Below are positions 9,198-19,700 of a DNA stretch of 64,000 nucleotides, one piece after another. Numbering within the stretch: position 1 is the stretch's first letter; each line of letters begins with the position of its first letter. The stretch is from [Haemophilus] felis. Its GTDB lineage: Bacteria; Pseudomonadota; Gammaproteobacteria; Enterobacterales; Pasteurellaceae. The DNA lies in the NCBI GenBank assembly GCA_002015125.1, contig MUYB01000030.1, forward strand, positions 1 through 64,000. The letters run 5' to 3'. The notes beneath the pieces were generated by a model that saw only the letters and a list, made by a program, of their open reading frames with translations, was not told the DNA's origin and did not search any database. Made by a program: the position numbers and the translations under genes.

Positions 9198-9551
9198 TTA
9201 CCTTTGTTTTTTTATTCTGTCAATATAAAAATTAATATCCTCATCTTTATAACCAAGAATTTTACCAATAATTCTTTCTTTCTCTATTGTTGGATTTTTA
9301 AATGATGATATAAGTGTTTTCTCTAATTTTTTTGCATCAATTGAAAAGCTAGGTTTATATATGATGTAATATGAAAAATTTTTTTTATTTTTATCCTTTA
9401 AGTTAATTGTTTTTAATTTGAATATTTTTTTATTTAAAAAGGGAATAAAATCATCAGGTATTTCTGAGTCGCTATAAAACAAAGAGATATTTTTCTTATT
9501 TTTTAGCATTAATTCTAATTCCATTCCCTCATGTGGACCTAATTTACCCAT
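9198..9551 (-). CDS. Small conserved-looking protein of unknown function
   Basis: 117 residues, Lys/Ile-rich, no signal peptide and no membrane segment. I do not recognise the family. It opens MGKLGPHEGMELELMLKNKK and contains SDSEIPDDFIPFL. It is last in a tight three-gene minus-strand run (8 bases after the Cys-rich peptide gene). The ATG at 9551 has a poor ribosome-binding site; an alternative ATG at 9524 follows GAGGGA closely, and coupling from upstream translation is also possible. By position it could be a partner or immunity-type protein for the secreted peptide, but nothing in the sequence proves that. Confidence 0.6.
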   Translation of the reverse strand: MGKLGPHEGMELELMLKNKKNISLFYSDSEIPDDFIPFLNKKIFKLKTINLKDKNKKNFSYYIIYKPSFSIDAKKLEKTLISSFKNPTIEKERIIGKILGYKDEDINFYIDRIKKQR

Positions 9552-9559
9552 ATTAAATA

Positions 9560-9841
9560 TTATCGGCGTCTAACTCTATGAACTCTATAGCCTTTGTTGT
9601 AGCAGTTATGACATACCTGTGGTGAATATACTCCACCATGTTTAGCTCCACATACACTACATGTATATGAAGGTGATCTAACTCCTCCTTTTATGTCAGA
9701 TAATTCTTTTTTAGACAAGATGGTTATGTTGCCATTAGTGGGGGTTGAGTCAAATAATGAGGAAATTTTTCCGTTATCATTTGCCGCCAAAACTGAAGAG
9801 GAAAGGACTAACATTGCTAACATAGTGAGTATTTTTCTCAT
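9560..9841 (-). CDS. Secreted Cys-rich basic peptide with a double-glycine (bacteriocin-leader-like) motif
   Basis: 93 residues. Residues 1-19 are a standard Sec signal peptide (MRKILTMLAMLVLSSSVLA). Residues 42-53 read LSKKELSDIKGG, which fits the double-glycine leader pattern of class II bacteriocins and microcins. The 40 residues after GG carry two CxxC pairs (C61/C64 and C77/C80) and a strongly basic end, RVHRVRRR. A Sec signal and a GG leader in one precursor is an unusual combination. It has a good AGGA ribosome-binding site and sits between an ATPase gene and a small unknown gene. No C39-peptidase ABC exporter is in the window. It could be a bacteriocin-like peptide, or a small periplasmic zinc-ribbon or disulfide protein in which the GG is chance. 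Confidence 0.65.
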   Translation of the reverse strand: MRKILTMLAMLVLSSSVLAANDNGKISSLFDSTPTNGNITILSKKELSDIKGGVRSPSYTCSVCGAKHGGVYSPQVCHNCYNKGYRVHRVRRR

Positions 9842-9859
9842 AAAAGAATCCTTTTTTTG

Positions 9860-10579
9860 TTAAAAATTTATAATGCTTTTAAGATACTCTTGGGACTCGT
9901 CTAACATAAGTTCCCTATACATATAATATATGTTTGTGTCTTTAAAAGATATGTTTTTTATACCTTTTTTTGTTATCTCTATTAGGTGGATACCAGGTAT
10001 CTGCATAATGATAGGTGAGTGAGATGCTATGATGAATTGACTTCCCTTTCTGCTTAAGTTAACTATCTTTTCTATAAACTCTAGTTGATTATTTATAGAT
10101 AAAGATACCTCTGGCTCGTCTAGTAGATATAATCCATTCTCTTTAAACTTATTTAGATATAAAGCTCTCATTGCCTCACCATGTGATAGTTTATGAAGCT
10201 CTTTACCCCCATAAAAATAATTTATTTTACCTCCACCTATTTCAGGTTTATCTAATTTTTTCATTTCTGACATAAATGTATAGAATGTTTCAGATCTATA
10301 GAAAAAAATATCTTTTGGATAACGGTAATTTCTCTCAAAAATCAAGTCTGGAATTTTAATGTGTGTATCTTCTGTACTAAATGAAAAATTCTTAGAACCA
10401 CCTTCTGCAGGGCAACCTAAGAAAACTGCCAATGATTCTAGTATAGCTGATTTACCTACACCGTTTTCTCCTGTAAGAACAGTTATTGGTTTTTTAAATT
10501 CTATTGGAAATAAATAATTTAAGAAAAAATTATTTTCCTTTTTTATCCTTATTTTTTTTAAAAAAATTCTATCTTCCAA
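9860..10579 (-). CDS. COG3910-type AAA-family ATPase (ABC/RecF-like)
   Basis: 239-residue ATPase without a coiled coil. Walker A is GENGVGKS (about residue 38), followed by GGSKNF; a signature-like LSHGEAMRAL; Walker B plus catalytic glutamate in GLYLLDEPEVSLS; and the switch histidine in IIASHSPIIM. This is the layout of the 'predicted ATPase' COG3910 group, whose cellular role is not established. The start is a TTG at 10579 preceded by AGGA; there is no early ATG. It is first of three tightly spaced minus-strand genes in A+T-rich DNA unlike the G+C-richer adhesin gene upstream. No nuclease, methylase or reverse transcriptase partner is visible. Confidence 0.82.
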   Translation of the reverse strand: MEDRIFLKKIRIKKENNFFLNYLFPIEFKKPITVLTGENGVGKSAILESLAVFLGCPAEGGSKNFSFSTEDTHIKIPDLIFERNYRYPKDIFFYRSETFYTFMSEMKKLDKPEIGGGKINYFYGGKELHKLSHGEAMRALYLNKFKENGLYLLDEPEVSLSINNQLEFIEKIVNLSRKGSQFIIASHSPIIMQIPGIHLIEITKKGIKNISFKDTNIYYMYRELMLDESQEYLKSIINF

Positions 10580-10641
10580 AATTTATCCTATGACTATTCT
10601 TTGCGGTAATTATTCTATCTGAATTATTCTTTTCTAGAAAT

Positions 10642-10665
10642 AAAAAAGGGCTTTTGCCCTTTTTT
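10642..10665. terminator. Bidirectional hairpin terminator 1 after the giant adhesin
   Basis: Perfect palindromic hairpin AAAAAAGGGC-TTTT-GCCCTTTTTT. It has T-runs in both directions, about 82 bases after the adhesin stop and 63 before the ATPase start. Confidence 0.8.
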
Positions 10666-10670
10666 ACCGA

Positions 10671-10687
10671 AAGGGCAAAAAGCCCTT
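10671..10687. terminator. Short hairpin 2 in the same spacer
   Basis: AAGGGC/GCCCTT with an A5 loop. The arms use the same AAGGGC word as hairpin 1 but with the order of arms and loop bases complemented, so the spacer can refold in alternative ways. Confidence 0.5.
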
Positions 10688-10693
10688 CAAGGT

Positions 10694-10730
10694 GCAAAGT
10701 CGAGCAAGGGCAAGCCTTGCTCGACTTTGC
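10694..10730 (-). terminator. Long perfect hairpin 3, closest to the adhesin stop
   Basis: A 16-base perfect stem GCAAAGTCGAGCAAGG/CCTTGCTCGACTTTGC with a five-base loop, 16 bases after the adhesin stop codon. It has no immediate T-run, so it may be a 3'-end stabiliser acting with hairpins 1 and 2, or a dispersed repeat. Confidence 0.65.
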
Positions 10731-10746
10731 GGTTTCATTGCAGTTC

Positions 10747-13700
10747 CTAAATAACAATGATCCCTTCTTCAATCCAAACACTGTTGTAGCTATCGCCGCC
10801 GAAGTAGAACACGTTGTAAGTCACGCCGTCAGCATTGCTGTCAGCATTCACAGTATGATCGAATTTCCACGTTTTGTTTTGAGTATTTCCTTTCGCTGGC
10901 GACACGCTCGAATCTTCCGATGTTGGATAATCTCCGCTGCTTCCTCCATTAGCACCATTTTTCGTGGTCAAATCCTTCGAGAAATCATTATTCGAATTAT
11001 TCGCCCCCAAATCCACTACCATTCGTTGGCTTTTATTTGCAGTACCAGCCGATCCCGAGCCAGCTTGACCCATCGCACGAATTTTAATATGCCCATTTAC
11101 GTTATCGGCGAGCAAATCATCATAGCGGATATCCACGCTAGCGCCGTTGTCGAGCCAAATTTCCTCGATGCCACGAATATTGGCGGTGGAAAGGTTGGTC
11201 ACGTTGCCGCTGCGGATAGTGGTTTCATCGTGTTTATAGAGCTTCACAATATCATAGCCGTCGCCGCCGTCGAGGAAGCCCTCAAAGCGTCCGTAGCTCT
11301 CGCCGCCGCCGAACAACACCACGCCGAAATGGTCTCTTTCGGTATTCTGTCCGAAGATAAACACATCATCGCCGTCGCCGAGGTTGATTTTCGCACCGTC
11401 ACGCACTTCGCCGTGCACGTGCACCACGTCTGCCCCTGCGCCTGCAGAAAGTTCCGTATTGCTATCTATCATTCTAGCAATGCTCACGCTATCGTTGCCG
11501 TTGCCAAGCATAATTTTCGCATTGCCACCGAAGCCTACGCTTTCAATATGGTCACGTCCGTCCCCCATATTGATCACGCTGTTATTGCCGATCATACCTG
11601 TAACGGCGTCGTGGAAATAATCCAAATTTTGGCGACTCATTAACAACAAGTCATCGCCTGCCCCCATCTCCACAGTAGCGTTTGCCACGGCGTATTGCCC
11701 TGCGTGCCAATCACGGAATGAACCATCGATAAACAAGGCGTCATCGCCCTTGCCGAATTTCAAATCGGAGTTATACAAGCGTCCGCCCGAAGCTCCGCCA
11801 AATTTTCCGCCAAATAAATTCGCAAGGTGATAGCTTTCAAAGCTGGCTAAGTGCTTACCGAATTGCGTTGCTTCCGCCGTTTCCCAATCACCGAAATATT
11901 TATAACGGTCTTTCAAATGACCTTTTTTCTCTTGTTTTTGGTAAATATGCCAACGGAAATTCCCGACACCCACACCAATCACGTTATTGCCATCGCCCAT
12001 ATCCACAAACATTCTGCCGTCGTTGATATCATATTGATCTGAGCCCAAGTTATTGCGGAACACCAAGGCGTCGTTGGTTTCGTCAGATTGTCCGTCCGCA
12101 GATTGTGGTTGCGAGCTGCCATTTTGAGCGTCGATACGTTTTTTGCTATCACGCATTCTTTGGGAATCCGCCGCAAACCACGAGTGATGGAACATTTTCA
12201 CCTCGTGCGGACGGTTTGGATAGCCGCGGCTCCAGTCGCCCATATCACCGTCTACTAACAATTCCAACGCCTTCGTCAATTCCACGGTGTTGTGATAATC
12301 CGTTTTTTGGCGATCGCTACCGTTTTTTTCTAGTACGCTCCAGAACATCCGTCCGCCATTGTTCGCCGTGATTTTCTCCAAGAACAACCCTGGTGCACCG
12401 CCGTCCCAATAATAATTCACTTTCGGATCCCAATGTTTCCAATAACGCACTTCAAAGTCGTTGTTTAGGATAATGGTGTTCTGATCACCTTTAGCTTTGT
12501 TACCCCAGCCACCATCACTCACTTTATCCAGTGCGTTTTCTTTCACAGGTGGCTGATTGTTGTTCGTAGGGTTAACAGGGTCAGTTCCTGGTGTTTCTTG
12601 CACCCAATGCGATGGACGTTTACCATCTTCAAAGGCTTGCACCTTCACACCGTTACGTTCGTTGTCTTTCAACGCCCACCAGTTTAGCTTGATATTATTC
12701 ATATCATCTAAATTGAAGTCCTCTTTAGTCGCATGAGAAATGTTATGGAATTCCCATTTTGTTTTATCTGTCGATTTCTTCAGCAAGGCTTTCGCTATGC
12801 TACCGTCTTCTTTCACATAACTTACATTCAGCTTGTTATGATCCGCGCGTGGCTTAATCAACATATCCCCTTGGGAAGTGGCGTTATCCAAATCTACGCT
12901 ATTTGTGCGAGGTTTGGTAGAATTTTGTCCTTGTGGGTGTGCCTCTTTGTTAATCAAATAATCCGTTTGATCAACACCTGATGTACTTGCCATATTGTTT
13001 TTCAAGGTGGTAAAACTTGAACTCGAAGTATTTTTCTTAAACTCGATTTTTAGTTTCTCTGAGGTAACATCCGTTAATTTCGGCTCTTCACTAGAGTCGG
13101 CATAGAGTTTGTACCGAGTACCAGATTTAACTACAAGCGTTCCTTTACCGTCATCTTTAAGCTCAATGTAAATATCACCTTCGGTTTTTGCAAAGATTGA
13201 AAGAGCGTCATTACCATAAGCACCATTCAATATTGGGTTATTCCAACCGCCAGTAAAACCAGTACTTCCTTGTCCTCTTTTTGCATCCGCTTTGATATAT
13301 ACATCACGTTCTTGGTGTGTATCCGTATCCAAAACCTTGAACTTCGCCATATAGCCATTGACATTGCTTGGATTCTTCAAATGCACTGTAAATTCATTGT
13401 CTTTCGTCGAGGTTAAGACAAATTCTGCGTCGGTGTTTTGGGCTGGTTTAGTTGGCGGAGCCACATTCACCGTGGTAACCGTTGGCGTACCGCCATTAGT
13501 ATTAGGCATCACAACCGTGCCTGTTACGCCTGTGCCTGGTTTAATGGCATCAGGTTTCACGGTTACTTTGCCGCTGTCGTCGATAGTGGCGACGCTGTCA
13601 TCCACTGGGAAGCCATTTTGATCCACTAACTCTTTCGAACCGTCAGGTTTTGGTTTCACCGTAATGATTACTTTGCCACCATCAGGATCTTCAAATTCCA

Positions 13701-16700
13701 CCGTGCCGTTACCCTTGCCAAAGTTAATATCCGCCCCATTTTCGGTGATGGTGTTGTTATTGTTTGTCGGAGTAGTTACGCTACCACTGTCATATCCTGC
13801 ATTCACGCTAAACGGCTCTGCTTCAATGTCTTGAGAGGTGCTGGTGCCTGCGGTAGCGTTGATAGTCGTTATTCCCACCACTTTCACCGCTGAACCATCA
13901 GCCACTTTATCCGCTTTGAGTTTGATTGTGCCGTTGCTTAAATCAAAATGCTGATCGTCGCCTGTATTAGTATTCACGGAAGTGTCTTTCTCCCAACCAC
14001 TACCATTTTGTTTTTTCTTCAGGGTAATCACTTTTGCTTGGTTGGTGCCTGTATTGGCTCCATTGGTTTGCTGTTCGTAATATTCGATCCGCACTTTGGT
14101 GTTATCCGCCCCAGGGTTGATGGTTACAGAGCCGTCATTATTCGCCGTGGCGGTGGCTTGATCCGCCGCATTCGGCGTTAAATCACGCCCTTCAAAGGTT
14201 GCTGAGACTTCCTTAGATTTCACCTCGCTGCTTGAGCTTGAACCACCACTCGAAGTAGTTTGGGTATTCACAGTTTTCTTCGCCACCGCAATCACTTTAT
14301 GCCCTTCAGTGCCGCTTAACACCAAGTTTCCGTTTTTCGGATCAAAACTTTCAATTGTTACAGTTTGCGATTTGCCGTTATTGCCTGTGCCGTTCACAGT
14401 AACTTTATCACCAACTTTTAACTCGTTGCCAGTTGTCGTCGTTGTTGGACCGCTTGTTGTGCCATCTGCTCCGTTATTTACGGTGACGCCATTTCCTTTC
14501 TTCAATACATATTTTGGTTCGGTATAGCCCGTTTGTCCTAATGTGCCAGTGGCAGGCTGATACTCAATAATCAACTCAGGCGTGTTGTCGAAATTCGCAC
14601 CGCCACTTAAATCAATTTCTGTTTTGAAATTGCTACCGTCGAGGGTATCTGTTGGCGTATCGTCTATCTCGCCTGTGTTACCTGGTTGTGTTGAAGTTGG
14701 TTTCTTCTCGGTGATATAAGGCAATGCCCCAGGCACCACAGAAATTTTGTTCAGCCCCAAACTTTGCACTTTTGGTTCAGGCACATTCGGCGAAAAGGTT
14801 GGCGATGTGTTACTGATACTGTCTTTTTTACCTTCAGCCATATTGCCATAAGCATCAATGGCTTGTGTATTCACCGTGCTACCATTTTTCACCACATCTT
14901 TTTTCAAGGTGATTTTTCCTGTGGCGGCGTCAATTGTTGCTACCTCAGAAGGCACTTCCACTAAATTGGCGTCTTTGCCATTTACCTTGCTGAAATCAGG
15001 TTTACCGCTGGTTGATGGTGCCGTTGCGGTATTGCCGTTGCCTGTTGACACTGGATTTGGACGATACATAAACAACTTCCACTGCACATCTTGATTGCTT
15101 TGAGCCTCTTGCTGTGTCGTTGCACCCTCTGTGCCATTTTTCGCCACGAGGGTATCCGTAGTGGTTTTCATCGCCACCAAATAATTTTTGCTATCACCTG
15201 CTGGCACCGCTGTGCCAGCTTGTTGTGGATTTGTGCCAGTGCTTGAACCTGCCAAGCCTAAACGGTTACGTATAACATCCGTGAGTTTGCTATCGCTCAC
15301 TGTTTCAAACTCTACAATCACCGCCGTTGCATCGTCTGCTTTCGGCGTAATGGTGATGTTGTCGCTGTTGTTTTGAACAGGATCGATTTTCTCCACCGCT
15401 GTGTCCGTCGCATCGTCGAAATCCGCCACCATATCTTCCCCACGCAAACTCGGCTGATTGTCCGCTGGACTTGGGCTGCTTGTCGTCGGTGCTGGAGCGG
15501 GTGCAGGAGCTGGAGCTGCCGCTGCTGGCGTTGAAGCCGCTGGTGTCGTCGCTGCTGGCTCATCTTTCACCTCAGGCACGCCAAATAAGGTTGCTTCTTT
15601 GGTGTTGCCGTCGACATCATAAGCAATGGCACGCACCGCACTGCCGTCTTTCACGGCGTCGGCGTTCAATTTGATGTACCAACCCGTTTTGTCAAATTCC
15701 GTATCCTTCGCACCGCTTGCCGCTGGAGCTGTGGCTGGTGCAGTGGCTGGAGCCGCCGCTGCGTTGGCATCTGTGGCTTTGTGTTCAAAGGCTTTGCCGA
15801 TGGTGCTTGCATCTGCTAATTGCGTATCCGCTGGCTTACCGTTGTTGTTATCACGCAACTCCCAAGTGCCATCATCTTTTTTCACCGCCCAAATCACTTT
15901 GCTCTCAAAACCGCTGGCGGTTGCTGTGCCTGTTGAAGGCGTTGGTGAACCTGCTGTCGTTGCCTCAGTCTCCGCAGGAAGAGTGTTAACCCACTTCGGC
16001 GTGGTGTATTCAATGCGAATTGCAGTGTGATCTACCCCGACCTTAAACACCACATCGCCCGAGTTATAACCGCTGGCACCGTTCTGTGTCGTGGTTGTTG
16101 TGGTGTCAGTCGTGCTTTTTGCTTCCTCAACGCCCACTAAACGATGTGCCTTAAACGGATCTTTTTCGTTTGCTGTCGCCGCCGTTCCTTTAAAGAACAA
16201 CAATTTGTCAATCTTCGTTGGATCCAACACCACGCCCTCAACTTCACTGCTCACATTGCCAGCGTAATCCTCCACTGTGACTTTCACTTTATCGCCTGTT
16301 TTCAAGCCAGTGATGCGTTTGCGTTCTGCCAGCGTTTTGATATAAGCATCATCTTTCGCCGTGGTTTTGTGGGTGGCGGCTGTTGTAGGCTCTCCTGTTG
16401 CGCCAGTTGGATTAGCCCCCTCTGTCTCCGTAGGACGATCTGCTTGAGGATTAGTCGTCTCCACAGGTTTGTCAGCACGCAAGGTAAATTTCCAGTATTG
16501 CTTACCGTCTTTTTCCGTGACTTTTTCAATTTCAATATTGTCTTTAGTCGCCGTTACGCCATTTTGACCTGGCGCTGGAGCAGCGCCTGCGGTTGCTGTT
16601 GGTTGAACAACTTCCCAAGCATCTTTTGCCTCTGTTGCATTTGGATTTTTCAACTCCAACTCAAGCAACTTGCTTGCTGTAGTGGCGTTTGGTTGTGCTG

Positions 16701-19700
16701 TTGGTTGACCTGTACCACCAACCGTATTCCCATTGGCGGCTTGAGGTTCAAGCATAAATTTAATGCGATCCCCTTCACGAGCCACTTTATCCGCCGCATT
16801 CGTTGATGAGCCTGTGCCAGCCCCTGCACCGCCTGCTGTGGCGTTCCCATTGTTCACAGCACTTTCTGAAATTGGCAACATAAACACCACTTCGCCCATA
16901 TGTTCATTCACTGAACTGTCTTTTTGCACTTCTGGTGCGGTGTTGTCGTTCGGGTGCGTTTGGGCTTTATTCACAGTCGTTCCACGAGCTACCTCTGTCA
17001 CTGCAATATTCTGGCTATCAGGGCTTGTGGAATGATCAGGTTTCAACGCTGAAATTTTATAGCCACTTTCAATGGTAGTAACCTTTTTCGGCGTATCCGC
17101 CCCACTCGCTCCAGCTGCTGGTGCAGTTGGCGTTGTTGCAGCAGCACCGTTTTCCGCCTCTTTTTCCAACACAAAGCTATAGTTACCGTTATTGTCTGCA
17201 GTTGTCGTAATTGGAGTGCCGTCTTTATCGGTCACAGGTGTACCATCGGCTTTTTTCAGCGTCAAGGTTGCTCCAGCAATCGCACTGTTCTGTCCTGAAA
17301 TGGTGATTTTCTCCGCCGTTTTATCCGCAGACGTGCTTAAATCCACCGCCGTTAAGGTTGGGGCTTTGTAAGTGTTTGAGGTGCCAGTTGCACCATTATT
17401 TGGATCAACATCCACTGCAGGTGTAGGGGCTTTATCCTTCACGCTTGAATTAGTATGTTCCACAGCAGGGTTACCTGCAATGTCCGCCGCACTCACTTTA
17501 ATTGGGTGGTTTGCTGTAGTGTCGTTAGCACGGCTGCCATCTAACACATCCGCTGGAATGGTGACTTCATTGTTGGCATAGGTTGTGCCATGCGCCTCTG
17601 TGCCGTCTTTGACTTTCCAGCCATTGTTGTTATCGCGAACATAGGTTACGCTAACCTCTGTGCTTGGACCTGTGGTATTTTGTTTGTGGAAGGTAATGCT
17701 AAATTCTTCCACATCGGTCACTGTTGGCGTTTTGATTTTCGCTTCAACTTCGCCTTTGTCGTTAAAGTTGCCTTGCGAAATTGGATTAGTGGTTACGCCA
17801 TTCTCAGACCAACCAATGCTATCGTTATCGCCTTCGTGTCCTGCTTTGCCATTCGGCACAGCGCCCAGTTGGTCTTGTTTCGCCACACCGTCTGCACTAT
17901 TGGCTTTTTTCGCCACAACGTCCACTTTAGATTCAGGTTTCAGCGTAAAGCCTGCGTTTGAGCCTGTGGCGTCTTTGCTTTCCACATCCACCACAAGGGT
18001 GTAAATGGTTTCGTTATCGCCGTTGCTATTGGCTTCGGTTTTTGGATTGCCCACATTGCCAGTCATTTGTTTCAAGGCAACACCTGTGCTGCCTGTGATG
18101 GTATTTCCACTTTCAGGTACAGTGAATGTTTTGGTTAAGGTTTTGCCATCACTTGTGATAGTAATGGTAACGCTTGAGCCAGCTTCCGCTTCCAACTCAA
18201 TTTTCGCTTTTTCCGCTTGTTTATCCGAAATGTTGTTGCCTGTACCCACATCCACAGCAGTTGCACTAATGAGTTTCAAATGGGTTTTTTGATCCGCAGG
18301 CACTTGGCTTTCCAATTTTTTCGTATTCCCTGCTTCATCAAGAAGGGTTAAGGACAATTTTCCACGCTCGTCTGCCGTGCCTGTGCCTTTTAATGCAGTT
18401 GCTGGCACATTCACCGTTGGGAAATCGCCATTTTGTCCTTCTGTTAAGGTTAAGCCGTTGGTTGTGCCAGCCTCACTCATTGCCCATTTTTTCGGGTTGT
18501 TCGTGTCATTCGGATCACGATAAAAAGAAACAATTAAATCAATACCATTTTCCTTTTTAAACACCAACACCGCATTGCGTACTTCGCTGCTGACTTTTGG
18601 CAATTTCACTACCGCACTTTGCGTACCGTCTGAGCCTGCCGTGAAAGTGGCAAAACTGCCGTCTTGCAATTCTGTCTCAAGGCTTGTGTCATTCGGGTGA
18701 GCTTTTGACAATGCCTCTTTGTTGGTCGGGGTGAGATCTTTTGGATCGCTGCCCTGTTCAGGCGTTGGCAATGCCACGACCACTGCCGTGGTGGCCGTTG
18801 GGCTATCGCCTTTATCGCCCGATTTTGCCGTGAAACTAAACTGATCGCCTGCCTCGAGCGTATCCACAAAGCCGTGGTTAATATTTTGATCAGTATTGTC
18901 TTTATCGAGATTTTTTTGATCTTTTTTGTACACAATAAAGCTAAAGGTGCTTTCGCCTTGGGCGTTTGGTGCCGTTGTCGTTGCCGTGCCAATGACTTTT
19001 CCTGTTTTATCTGCAATGGAAATGGTTGTCCCTGCTGGTTCGCCAATGACTTTCCCTTCGATTTTCACTTTCTCGATGCTGCTATTGGCTTTGCTGTCTA
19101 AGTCAACGGAGGTCATCACGATGTTGCTTGGTGCGTGTGTAGTGCGGTCTGTGCCTGCCGTTGCCGTGCTTTCTGCCGAGCTGTTGCCTGCAAGATCGGT
19201 TACCTGCGTTTTCACTTCTGTGTTATCTTTCACTTTGCCTTCAGGGATATTGATGGTGTTTTCGCCATCTCGTAAATCAGGAATGACATTCGGCTTATCG
19301 GAACTCCAACTGCCGTCAGGGTTGCGTGTAAGGGTTACCGTAGTGGTTTGATCCTTGCCATCTTGGGTTTTGCCTGCCCCTGTTTCCACTAAGGTGATAG
19401 TGATTTTATCCCCCGTGGCTGCATTGGTTGGCACCGTAATACTCACGCTACCGTCAATGGTATTCGCTGTTGGCTTGGCCGCCTCTGGACTTTGTTTGTC
19501 CGCATATTCTTTAGTTAAGCTATTGTTGTTGCCGTTGTTCGTCTCTTGCAATACAAAGGTGGTTTCTTTGGTCGGCTTGCCGTTTTCCATCACTTTAATG
19601 GTCAAGGTATTCTCCGCCCCACCTTTTGGTTCAAGATCCACACCTTCGTTTTCTGTGGCAGTAATTTCAAATTTGCCACTGGCATCGAGATTCCCCGAAC

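Noticed and set aside
9860-10579. ATPase as part of a Septu, retron or restriction-type defence system
   Set aside because: No HNH nuclease, reverse transcriptase, msr/msd-like RNA, methylase or REase gene is adjacent; the COG3910 layout alone is not enough.
10654-11643. Long plus-strand open frame (329 codons) opposite the adhesin 3' end
   Set aside because: It is the antisense shadow of the RTX region; composition is odd (Ile/Ala/His-rich), it has no family resemblance, and the minus-strand frame is clearly the gene.
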